Assembly: GCA_958510875.1 (NCBI GenBank)
Contig: OY294069.1
Span: forward strand, 181,581,112-181,645,111
From: Endomychus coccineus
Lineage: Eukaryota; Arthropoda; Insecta; Coleoptera; Endomychidae
DNA: 64,000 nucleotides
Direction of reading: 5' to 3'
Within the stretch, counting starts at the first letter, position 1; every line of letters begins with the position of its first letter. The position numbers and the translations under genes were made by a program. Below the pieces are notes generated by a model. It had not been told where the DNA came from and searched no databases. It worked only from the letters and a program-made list of their open reading frames with translations. Positions 11,389 to 21,419 of this stretch are shown here, one piece after another.

Positions 11389-11672
11389 ATCGACATATAC
11401 ATATGGACTGCGCGTGGCAATGATAAGCGCGGGTAGTGCCGGCGTGAGAGAGGGGAAAACGAAGAGGACTAATACTGTCTTTATCTACTTTATCTATCGC
11501 GTTTCTATTGGCCGCTGCGTTGCCATGGAAATGCAACTGGACTGTAGCTAGTATGTTTACGTCCCGAGCCGATAGATAAAGACAGTATTAGTCCTCTTCG
11601 TTTTCCCCTCTCTCACGCCGGCACTACCCGCGCTTATCATTGCCACGCGCAGTCCATATGTATATGTCGATG
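11389..11672. repeat. Nested inverted repeat inside the Tc1-like element
   Basis: Arms of about 95 bp (11389-11485 and 11572-11672) are near-perfect complements, starting ATCGACATATACATATGGAC and including GCGCGGGTAGTGCCGGCGTG. The spacer of about 85 bp contains TTTCTATTGGCCGCTGCGTT. It lies between the transposase stop and the right long repeat, and is either part of the element or a later MITE insertion. Confidence 0.8.
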
Positions 11673-11679
11673 GTTTTAC

Positions 11680-12292
11680 CGAGATATTAACCATTTCAGT
11701 GTTAGTGAAATTTTGAGCCATAATTTTATAAAATTTTTACGGAAAGCAAAGTAAAAACTGACAGTTTTGAGAATAAATTCTCCAAATGCCAAAATGTTAT
11801 TAGAAAAGCAAAGGCAACTAAGGTATTTATTTTAATCAAGTAAAATTAGTAAGCCAAAATTGCAGAGACTCGAAAATTATTTTTTTCAAGCTAATCCGTT
11901 GATTTTATCAAAATTTTCTAAGAGTAAGAAAGGTTTTCAAATTAGATAAGCTATCTACATAAAAAATATAGAGTGAATTACATCGACCACAAAAAAGTTC
12001 TGGACACTTTTCCCGTTACATCCTCAAGTGTGGGCCATTTCTATGGTCTCTAGGGCTCTATGCTTCGCTCTCAAAAACGGCTATTATTGACAGTAACTCA
12101 CCTGCCAAATATTGTAAAAGTCCTCCATCACGTTCTCAAGTTATACCGAAAAAACAAAATTATTTTTGCAACTTTGAAGCCCTCTACCGGCTAAACAAGA
12201 CACTTGAGGCAAAAGTAGAAAGGCTCATCAAATTTTTTTCGAATCAAAGAATCTTCGGTTTTATTTTAGCCACGCAGTTCGAGGACATCCTG
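11680..12292 (-). repeat. Right long terminal inverted repeat
   Basis: Reverse complement of the left repeat with few mismatches. It carries an antisense copy of the presumed promoter and the ATG, so transcription starting here would run inward against the transposase gene. Confidence 0.8.
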
Positions 12293-12332
12293 TATACAGA
12301 AAACCCGCTTACTCTGGCGGATTCAGCTACAC

Positions 12333-12690
12333 TTTCTCTTGCGTTGGACTCGTATTTTGCTTTTCCTATTTCCCTCTTATTTAGCAACTAAAGGATCTGG
12401 AAAAATGGTTGTGCAAACACAGTAAATCCCTGTTTTTTTATTCCATTGAACGTTGCTTTTGTTAAGTTCGATCCTATCGTTATGAATTCTTGCGAACATT
12501 TCTTGAGGACAATAGAATATATTTTCAGGGAACATTGCGACTGGTGATTCAACCGAGGCAAACTATCAGACTGCAGAGCATTTCCTATTATTTTGACATT
12601 ACACTTAGCCTTCATCTTTGACAATCCAATAATCACTTTACATTGGGTACAAAAGTCTCGTCAGTTTTACTCCGGCGGATTCAGCTACAC
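12333..12690. mobile_element. Insertion flanked by a 17-bp direct repeat
   Basis: GGCGGATTCAGCTACAC occurs at 12316-12332 and again at 12674-12690, on each side of a 341-bp insert. The repeat is PLE coding sequence (GGFSYT). After removal, the PLE reading continues into the next conserved block. The insert has no recognisable domain and no clear poly(A) tail, so the element type is unknown. The long direct repeat would fit a retroposed target-site duplication. Confidence 0.6.
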
Positions 12691-12964
12691 CATTTAATTA
12701 TAAAATAGCTCCATTCAATAGTCTTGTTCGTTGATTATTAAACATCCCTTTGAGCCAGCAGAATTATAACAACAAAGTTGAGAAACTTTAGCAAATTGCG
12801 TTGGACAATGGTTACCACAAATCTTTGATCAATAATTTAATTGCCAAAAAAGGAAATTGGTACGTAGCCCAACTAACCAAATTGGAGCCATTACCTTCAA
12901 ATAATTTCAAAAATTCAAAAGTTTCACTTATCATCATTCTTCAGTAATTGATAAATTCCATAGT

Positions 12965-13381
12965 TTGTTTTCTAAATTTGCAATACAACCAGTTTATAGA
13001 TGTAACAACAAGTTAAAACACAGTTTAGGCAACACCTTTGATAAAGTTTCCGATTTCGACAAATCCAGGATTTACAAAATCAATTGTGAGTCGTGTTCAA
13101 AATGCTATGTGGGTCAAACTAGAAGGAACATTTTAATTCGTTATAAGGAACATTTTGCCCATATGAAGAAAAATAATTGTGAGAAATCAGCGATAGCCGA
13201 ACATATTTCGAATACAGGTCACACTATTTGTCACTTTTTAAAACACAGTTCAGACAAATTTCTAGGTAATTTAGAAGGGATGGAAATGTATAAACGAAAA
13301 AGAAATTTACTAAATTTCGATTTATCTCCAGCTGAGGGTAACCCATTGCTTACATTATTATCCCCAACTAGTACTGGGTAG
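12965..13381 (+). pseudogene. Penelope-like element GIY-YIG endonuclease domain
   Basis: The frame reads FAIQPVYRCNNKLKH, then RIYKINCESCSKCYVGQTRR, then RYKEHFAHM and AIAEHISNTGHTICHF. IYKINC..C.K.YVGQT.R is the PLE version of the GIY-YIG motif with its cysteine pair, and the H-x-H and glutamate-containing blocks follow. This domain nicks target DNA during PLE insertion. It sits at the 3' end of a PLE whose upstream parts are broken, and is followed within a few bases by the hammerhead-like terminal remnant. Confidence 0.85.
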
Positions 13382-13450
13382 CTGAAAGGTCCGCAGTACT
13401 TTAGTAGTATTTTTAGTGAATAAGGGTGATTATTTCTTAGCAATAGTGTT
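13375..13450 (+). ncRNA. Hammerhead-like PLE terminal remnant (copy 3)
   Basis: GGGTAGCTGAAAGGTCCGCA followed by GTACTTTAGTAGTATTTTTA and AAGGGTGATTATTTCTTA is the 3' half of the motif seen at 6712 and 17195. The CTGATGA half is missing, so this remnant cannot fold into a full core. Confidence 0.4.
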
Positions 13451-13885
13451 ATAATATAACAACGTTCAATCTCTTTTATAGTTTATTGCTCTTAACTTCT
13501 TTAAAGGTAATATTTAATTCCAAACTTCCCGCGACAGAGCTCTTCAAATATTGACTATTTCTTCCAAAAAGAGGAAAGTCGTAGGGTCGTACTTGTCTAA
13601 AGAACGTGCAAATATAAAAAAATGGATTTTGGAGGTTCAAGGTGAAAGTAAGCCACTATAAAATGTAATTACGTATTCCGACAATCATGTTACCATCTTC
13701 AGTGGATCTAGGTACAAAAACTATCAACAGTCTTCTCTGTATTTTGAACATTCAACAAACAAAAAAGTATGATTCATAGACTAGGTCAACATTTCTCTCA
13801 ACAAAGACGATCTTTATTATTGACAATTATTGATGGTTACCATCGCCAAGACGATCGAAAAAATAACGCCGAATTTTTTTTCCAG

Positions 13886-14389
13886 GTCAGACGTGCGTTC
13901 ACGTGGCAGCATCAAGCGGCAACGTCGACATGCTCAGTCACTTGGTGCGTTTCGGCGCCGATATCAACGCCAGAGAGGGCAAAAGCGGTTACACGGCCCT
14001 GCATTACGCGGTCGAACGACAAGACGACAGGATGATCAACCACATTCTAAACGAGTGCGACGAACTGAACGTGCTGGCGACCACTTACGGAGGACGCAGC
14101 GCTTTACAACTCGATTGTCCGATCGAGAGTCACACGGTGAACGCGCTTAAAAGGCGCGGTGTCGCCGCCAGTCCGTTTACCAGCGACGACGAGTTTAGCG
14201 AGGACGAGGTAAATATAGTTTGATTATCTTCGAGAATCCTGGTCTTATTATGTTGTTTAAAATGCAATTTAGGATCCCAACAAACCGAAAGACTATTTAG
14301 TGTGCTTCTATTGTTTTTTTTCATTTAAAAATCATGTAAATGAACGAATAGTGAATGGTGTTTTTCTGTTGTTGCAGGTTTCGTACTGA
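13886..14389 (+). CDS. cact: Cactus (IkB), 3' exons only
   Basis: Cactus retains NF-kB/Rel factors (Dorsal/Dif) in the cytoplasm until Toll signalling destroys it. The first exon here starts after TTTCCAG at 13886 in phase 1 and encodes GQTCVHVAASSGNVDMLSHL, then VRFGADINAREG and SGYTALHYAVERQDDRM. These are the last ankyrin repeats (GQTxVHxA and GxTALHxA motifs), followed by an acidic tail (SDDEFSEDE). It ends at 14208 before GTAAAT. A tiny last exon at 14378-14389 after TTGCAG adds VSY and a stop, in phase. Earlier ankyrin repeats and the N-terminal degradation signals are not in the window and must lie upstream of position 1. The 13.9 kb before it would then be intron. Another IkB-like protein is possible but less likely. 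Confidence 0.8.
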
Positions 14390-15992
14390 AATTGGTGAAC
14401 GCTAGTGCCTTATTATTAACTGAAAGAACGTAAAGACATATATAAGCTGGGGGCAGTGTGAGCGAGAGGGGCAAGGATTCTGGTCCTTATATACGGATAA
14501 AGGAGAGAAATGATGATAAAACGGCCAAAAATTAAGTTCTGTGATTAACTTATATAATTCTATATCATCTATGGCATTATTTATGTAATGTGTACAAAAA
14601 CAGTGACAGTCGTCCTCGCTATCATACATCAAATGTAATTTACTCATCTCACACATACACTTTTCACAAAAAAAATAATGTTGCGCGGTTTTGAAACGCA
14701 ATCGACAATGTTCTTTGTTGTCGTGGTTCGGGAGGATCGAGTGTGTTGGTAAATTTTTGCAAATCTATATACATGTTTACTAAACATTTCTTCTACTTGT
14801 GAAGAAAAATTGTAATGTAGTTTATTTATGTTGTAAATAGTGTAAGTTACTTTAGATAGATATCGATATTTTCGTCACATGTAGATGAAATTATATTCTC
14901 GTGACGTTCTATCACGAATTATTAAAACAACGAAAAGTAATATTTTGTTTTATTGCAATCCTGGAACGTGGACATGGCGTCTGTTATGTCATCTGGCACT
15001 TGGACTGGCGATTGTAAGTGACATTTTGGAGAATGTTTGTTTAGTTGGCGACGTGATGCATCACAAGGTAGGTCCAGAGCTGTAAATACATCGACAGCGG
15101 AAATTCAATTGTGGTTTATGGGAAAAAAGTCTTGGTGGAAGCAGGTTTGTGCTTTTTTTTTCAACTAAATGTCTCTTCCAACTATAGTTTTTGCAGAAAA
15201 TTTAAAATACTTTTTTGTGAACCGAAAAACAAACATTACAACATTATTTTGCCCATGCTGTTTAACTTTAATCGATCAAAATTGGCTTAGCTGGAATTTC
15301 CAAGGTTTGAAATTATTATTTTTTTATCATTTTGTTGATTTTGTGCTTTTAGAGATCAGTGAAATAATTTTTTCATGCCGGAAAAAATACTAGTACCCTT
15401 TCTAAAATCATTTTGCTAAACTTGTTTTTCACAATTAAAAAAAACCGTAACACTTGACAGAGATAATTTTTCAACCACTAAAAATTATTTGAACCTTTTT
15501 AAACTCGGCCACCATATTAGTGTTCACTCTTAAACACAAAATAGAGGGCTTGGGACTCTCGCAGTAGACCATGAGACTCAAAGGCTCGTAACCTCCCCAT
15601 AAAGGGTTTGCTTCACCTCAACAAAAAAAAAATCGTTTTGGTATTTTTACGATAAGAGTTTACGAATATATTTTTTTTAACCAAAAAAACGTGAACTTTT
15701 TAAAAATGACTACATTTGAACAAATAAACTGAAACGCTGTAATGTGGAGGAAATATTTTATGGAACGTAAAATGTTGTTATAAAAATCGATTCAATTTTA
15801 TCAATGATCAATTAAATTGAATTGATTAGAATTTTAAGATTTTTATAATATAATCAACTTCAAACTGTTAAAGTTGAAATTTATGGAAGGACTATGTTAA
15901 AAATGCCCCATTTTAAGCTATTGCATATAGCTTTTATCGCGGGCTTTGAGCGCGGCGACCGAATCAAGAAATTCCGTAACGAAAAATAACAG
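14390..15992. other. Probable cactus 3' UTR and unassigned spacer
   Basis: The first part presumably holds the cactus 3' UTR, since the stop is at 14389. I could not place its poly(A) site with confidence. No other gene is recognised before the Helentron fragment. Confidence 0.35.
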
Positions 15993-16918
15993 GAACTCGT
16001 TTATGTTGCGCTCTCTCGGGTGACTAATATTGAAAAATTGTATATCACGGCAAAAAACGATAATTCTACATTCAAGTTTTATAATAATCGAAGGCAAGCT
16101 GCATCGACTGCATCTTTGTTGCAAAAATTCAAAAGACTGCCTTTAAATAGTGTTCAGACGACAGCTCAAAGTGTCTTAGATTTCATTAGTAATAGAAATG
16201 GCATTTCAATAATGACTTTCAATTGCCAAAGTCTAAATAGTCACAAATACGATTTACAAGATTCAGTTACGAGACAAACAAATGTGTTACTTCTTACCGA
16301 AACTTGCATGGCGCATGATAATCCGATTGAAATACCTAATTTCCATTGTATTGTTCAATTCAAACGAGATACTGTTCCAAAAGGTGGGGTAGCTATTTAC
16401 CAAAATAATAATAATGTTACTAATATTATGACTCCGAATATTGAAATACATATTGCACACGTTAGCGATGTTAATGTTAGGCGCTCATTTTTTGGAGATA
16501 TTTGTGCGTGCTTATGCAAACTTAGAAATGGCCTACACATAGTCATGGTAGCAATTTACATTTCTCCGAATCCAAAATTGGACGAGGTAGAGCATTTTAT
16601 TCATCGCACTTTACTGGAGTACACTGAAGAAGGGTCGAAAATACTTGGTACAAATGGTAATAAATTTCCACTTATCTTGGCTGGCGATTTCAACATCAAC
16701 TTCGCTGATAAAAAATCAGAGCGGTTGACAACTTTTCTTTCGGAAAAATTGAATTTGAAAATGAATAATGATCCACAAGAATCCACAACAAAATATGGGA
16801 CCACCATTGACGCGGTATTTTCCAGATATTTAGAGGATATCAAGTCTCAAACTTATGTCTCTTATTTCAGTTATTCAGTTACCATAAACCTATAGTTTCA
16901 ATGATAACAAATTCCTGA
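15993..16918 (+). pseudogene. Helentron fragment: helicase C-terminus plus EEP endonuclease
   Basis: The frame opens with ELVYVALSRVTNIEKLYIT, which fits motif VI of PIF1-type helicases. A linker and an endonuclease/exonuclease/phosphatase domain follow: SIMTFNCQSLNSHK (catalytic N), LLLTETCM (E), VMVAIYISPNP, LILAGDFNINF (D and N) and TTIDAVFSR. Helicase followed by EEP is the arrangement of Helentron (Helitron2) elements, which move by rolling-circle replication. The catalytic SxH block is broken: an 8-bp near-tandem duplication (TCAGTTAT/TCAGTTAC near 16868-16882) puts YFSY out of frame with HKPIVS, and the old stop is at 16918. The Rep domain and most of the helicase are absent. Confidence 0.75.
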
Positions 16919-17194
16919 ATAACCTACATGTATTGTAAGATAATAAAAATACTTTAAACGATATTAACTTCTCATTTATTCAATAAAAGAAAAAAATTGT
17001 TTTCTTATCGGTCACCACGCTCAAAAAGTGTAACTTGAATTAATATCAAAGAAAAACTTGAATTAATATATCAAAGAAAAAAAATGCTATGCAATAGCTT
17101 TACCGCGGCAGTCCCCGAGTGCCACACGTATCTTTTTTATTATTTTATTGGAATAGGCGTTCCAAAAATAATGAAACAGTTCACACTGTGGATA
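16919..17194. other. Unassigned spacer
   Basis: AT-rich. It may hold the Helentron 3' end, but no defined terminus was recognised. Confidence 0.3.
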
Positions 17195-17345
17195 CACTAT
17201 AACAAAGAACTATCACCCTTATCCACTAAAAATACTGTTAAAGTACTGAGGAAGGAGTTTACTCTGATGATGACTACTTGGTACGTGCAAGGTCCCCAGT
17301 ATTTTTACTGGATAAGGGCGATTGTTTCTTATTTATAGTTTAAAA
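17195..17345 (+). ncRNA. Hammerhead-like motif inside a 26-bp stem, PLE type (copy 4)
   Basis: CTGATGA at 17264-17270 is followed by TGACTACTTGGTACGTGCAA and GGTCC. The GAAA box is mutated to GCAA. Two arms flank the core, 17212-17237 (ATCACCCTTATCCACTAAAA...) and 17297-17322, complementary at 24 of 26 positions. They would form a long closing helix. The downstream arm is the same tail that follows the other PLE copies. Confidence 0.5.
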
Positions 17346-17848
17346 CGTTAATGTTAAATTAGCTAAAGTTTTAAATATATAAAAGTGAGTAAAAAACCAT
17401 TATTTTCTATATTCTTGATAGAAGTTGTTATACAATTTCAATATAGATCTAGATTTACATCGAATGAAAACCAAATTTAGAAAAAATAGTTCGCAATTTT
17501 TCACATATAGTAGAGTAAATTTTTATTTTAAAATTTCAGGATTTCCGAGCTTTTTAATCGCCTTAAAAATACTCACCTTTATAGGATTAAAGATTTTCTC
17601 AACTATAATTAAGTTCGTGCAATTCCCAAAATATCAAGAACGGTGGATATCGCTTCGATTTACGTGATAAAAAAAAATTTGAGAAGCGCGAAATGCATCA
17701 AGGTTATGAATATCAATTTTAGAAAGATTCTCAGATCATATTTCCAGACATGTACTTACATGTTTCACAGAGTCTTAAGATGCACCCCGTTCTCAAGTAT
17801 ATTATAATGGCTACAATGAAAACTATTTATTAAAAGTTTTTTCATTTA
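17346..17848. other. Unassigned AT-rich spacer
   Basis: No gene or element recognised between the PLE terminus and the mariner copy. Confidence 0.3.
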
Positions 17849-18958
17849 CGAGGCAAGGTGAAAAGTCTCTGATGAATAAAACAGATGGCGCCACAATCGA
17901 AAATCCCGTGTGGCATTCTAACTAACTAGAACACATTGAAATTTTCAGACTGATCATTCAGTTCTGTTTTGACACCTATCGAAAACTAGCAACCATTATT
18001 TTTTGCGTGGAAAAAACGCAAACCAAAACTTCGCTTGTTAAACATTATGGGGACTCTTCACCATCGATTGGAATGATTTACAAGTGGTTTACTAATTTTC
18101 GTTATGGTAGTATGACCACAAAGGACGCCTAACGTTCTGGTGTTCCAATTGAGGATACAACACCAGAAATCGTCGATAGTATTCCTGGTATTATATTGGA
18201 CGATCGGCGAAATAAAGTGCACGAGATTCTGAGTCTATGGGCATCTCAACCGAACATTTTGCATAAGTTTTTGAATATGAGAAAGCTATCTGCCAGATAG
18301 ATGCCGCTTTGCTACCTGTTGACAAGCACGACCGTGTGATAACTTCAAAGGAGTGTTTAGCGATGTTCAAGCGCGATAAGAACTTTTTGTGCGGTTTCGT
18401 AACCGTTGTAAAACATAGATCCATCACAACACACCAGAGACCAAAGAACAGTCGAAACAGTGGACTTTTCCTGGCGAATCGGAGCCGAAAAAGGCCAAAG
18501 TGGCTTTATCGGCCAACAAAGTCATGGCGACATTTTTTGGGATACACACGGTATCGTCCGTATCGATTACCTTGTAAAGGGAAAAACGATCAGTGGCTCA
18601 TATTAAGCAAAAGTGTTGGATCGGTTCGAAGTCGATTTGACAAAGAAAAAAGTTCTCTTCCACCAGGACAACACACCGGCGCACAGGTCCGCATTCGCAA
18701 TGGTAAAATTGCATGAATTGCGCTACAAATCGCTTCGTCATCCACCATATTCTCCAGATTTGGCACCCTGCGATCTCCAACGAAGAGGTCGGCGCTGAAA
18801 CAAACACCTATTTTGAAGGATTGCCGAAAGGAAGGGATGGAAAAACGTCGGACAATGTGTATCGGGCTAAAAGGAGATTATGTTGAGGAATAAAACAAGT
18901 TTTGACCAAATGAATCATTTCTTGTTTCATTTTTCAGGGACTTTTCACCTTACCCTCG
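17849..18958 (+). mobile_element. Mariner transposon, near full length, inactive
   Basis: Ends CGAGGCAAGGTGAAAAGTCT and its complement (TTTTCACCTTACCCTCG) form inverted repeats of about 25 bp, flanked by TA at 17847-17848 and 18959-18960. The 1110 bp interior encodes a mariner transposase in several frames: an N-terminal helix-turn-helix region (SIGMIYKWFTNFRYG), then ATFFGIHTV-like, KKKVLFHQDNTPAHRSAFA (second D) and SPDLAPCDL (third D). Stops and frameshifts, including loss of the first catalytic motif (VVKHRSI in place of VDETWI), make it dead. It is the longer relative of the 8115-8957 copy. Confidence 0.85.
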
Positions 18959-18960
18959 TA

Positions 18961-21419
18961 AGGTTTCACAACGTAGTTTCAAAATTATATTAAAAATCCT
19001 TTTAATTTGGAATATGAATCAAATGTAAATTGAAAAGAAAAATAATTTCATTAGGTTAGTCTAGAAATGATGGATAAAAATTAATTTAATACTTACATGC
19101 ATTTTATAAACTGTTATTTTACATTCTGATTTTTATAAAAGGCTATGTTGAAGAAACATTTGAATCAGTTCAAATTGATTGTTTCTTATAGGATTTTGAA
19201 AAGATACAGTTTAATATTTTAAGTTATTGCATGATAAAGGAATTGATTGTAAAAGATAATTTAAAAAAATATAATGAAAGGTTTCTCATATCCAATTATC
19301 AATTAGTTCCTTTTGAACTTAATTCTGATTAGAGAGAAAATTATTGGAAAAATTCACAAAATTATTGAAACTATCCTCTATACAGTTCCTCAAATTCCAA
19401 ATTTTAATTGAATTGGTACCTCAAAAAGAAAATAATTGTATTTGAACAAAGTTTTAATTTTTTTTTCTTGAAAATGGGTATAATCATTGTTAATTCAAAA
19501 TAATTATATAATTTTTGTAGTTTTTGCAAAATTATCCTTCCAACAATACCGATCGCGATGTTCATTTGAATTGCAGGATTCTAGGTTATATACAGAATGA
19601 CACACCAACAAAGCCAGTTCTACATTTTATTCAAAAATATCTTATATCAACAGAAAACAATGTAAACATAATATATTACAATTATTTACAGGCCATCATT
19701 TCATTTCAAAACTCTACTCACTTTTAATGTATATAAACAAATTAAACTCAATTATTCCATAACGAACAAAACATTCGCAACAACATTTACATAAACACTT
19801 ACCATTGTAACGAAATTGCCATAATCGAAAGCCGAAACGGGTGCTTTTTATCGATAATTACCTTACCTTCAAGAAATACTACTTATTTTCAGCAAGCATA
19901 ATGGCATAATTACTGTCGAATACCGTTGCCTCGCAGAGCTCGATCCTATTGATTTCGCTGGATTTATTTTTATATATGACAAAGCAGTTACAATTTTCAA
20001 ACGTATTCAACTTGCTCGTAACCCAAATCGAATATGAATTTTAATAATATACTAAAATGAGACTCGACGAGAATTTTCCAGGCAATTTCGTCTGTAAAAC
20101 AGTCTCGCAGAAACGTTGACATCAAAGAAATAGCCTAGGGGCTATTAGACCCGCATGGTACCTCCCACCCTTAGCGGCGTAAGTTCTGAACTCCAAGCGG
20201 CACGGTCACCGCGGGTTAGTTTGTTACTCTTTTGACGGGTTAATTTTTTTTTTTCGAATAATGGTTATTCAAGTGTGTGGTGGGAGACTAAACGTTTGAC
20301 AGACGCAAATGCCGCGCGATTTAAACCCAAGCTCCTTACAAGTCCCTCTTTTTTATCTTCTCTATCAATTAAAAGGATAAAATTTGCAGAGACATTAATC
20401 GATTAGTAAATTTGTGTTGATGTTTTGTATATAAACGAATAAATAAGTTTAATTTTTTTTTGTAAAAAGTCATATCACCAACATCAAATATATGTACAAT
20501 TTCCATTATTTTGTCAGCATCAATTTTCATTTCATGATATTAAAAATAAGTTAAATTAAATTATAAAATAAATAGGTACGTTAGAATAACATTAGAAAAT
20601 AGATAAATCCGTAATACTATACACGAAAAAAAGTCATGAATAATCCTAATAAATCAGCTGGAATGAAGATTTTTTTGTGAGTATACAATCGCTTAAATTC
20701 GTTAAAATAAAAAGTTCATAAATAAAATTAATAAAAACAGATAATGTTCTGGGAATCATTGCATTTCCAAGCTATTGATTATTGCATATTATTCAATACC
20801 AATTAAATTTAATCGTGATCGACATTTGACTGGAAAAATGTATATTAAATGATAGAAGAAAAAATAATTGATAAAATAAATAGGTTCTGTAAATAAAACA
20901 GTTATAAATAAAAGCATAATCCGAACATTATCTCTTTTTATCAATAGTTAAAACGTATCAAATTTAGCACCAACAGTCTAACAATAATATTCATTATCAG
21001 ATCTTCCACAAAAAACTATATACCCTGTACAACGGTCTTGTCGCGGTCAACACTTCAAACTCCGAACTTACGTTTGTTCAAATCAGTAGAACACTGCCCT
21101 TTTTGTAGAAATTCGGCCAAAAAATGGGATACTTTCGGCTACCATTTGGCCGTAATAAAAATATATAGCACGGTCGAAGAAATGTTCAACGGACTGTTCC
21201 ATTGCATAACAGTCATGCAAAAATTCAAACGTGATTTTATAAAAAAAAAAAAATAATCATGTAACATTTTAAATTTTGCTGCGATTATAAAATTCAGGTA
21301 TGACAAATGTCAAAATTAAATGTTTCACTGTTAAATATTGTTTAAAATAGATCGTAAAGTTATATATTTTCTAACTTTAAAACATCTTGTTTAGTGTGGA
21401 GACAATAGAATAATTCACA
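18961..21419. other. AT-rich intergenic sequence
   Basis: No gene recognised. A more complex GC-richer patch around 20090-20340 and an open frame at 21038-21256 (containing CPFCRNSAKKWDTFGYHL) stand out slightly, but I cannot assign either. Confidence 0.3.

Larger units (their letters stand above)
9668..12292 (+). mobile_element. Tc1/mariner-superfamily transposon with ~0.6 kb terminal inverted repeats
   Basis: The element starts CAGGATGTCC and ends GGACATCCTG, with TA on both sides (9666-9667, 12293-12294). The two ends match in inverted orientation for about 600 bp (9668-10275 and 11680-12292) with only scattered differences. A decayed transposase with an N-terminal DUF4817-like helix-turn-helix and a DDE domain lies between. 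Its start codon and first dozen or so codons lie inside the left inverted repeat. A further 100-bp-arm hairpin sits at 11389-11672. Total length is 2625 bp. Confidence 0.85.
9537..13450 (+). mobile_element. Penelope-like element relic, split by two insertions
   Basis: Plus-strand PLE parts appear in order: the RT end (FTVEIETDNPLHFLDINITT at 9575 onward, GFDI), then after the Tc1-like insertion YRKPAYSGGFSYT, then after a second insertion NYKIAPFNSLVR. These are followed by the linker (IALDNGYHKSLINNLIAKK), the GIY-YIG domain at 12965-13381 and a hammerhead-like terminal remnant. Removing 9668-12292 plus one TA restores GFDI-YRKP in frame. Most of the RT is missing upstream and several stops are present. 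Confidence 0.8.

Noticed and set aside
20090..20340. Complex, GC-richer patch that could be a structural RNA
   Set aside because: No match to rRNA, tRNA or snRNA features recognised by eye.
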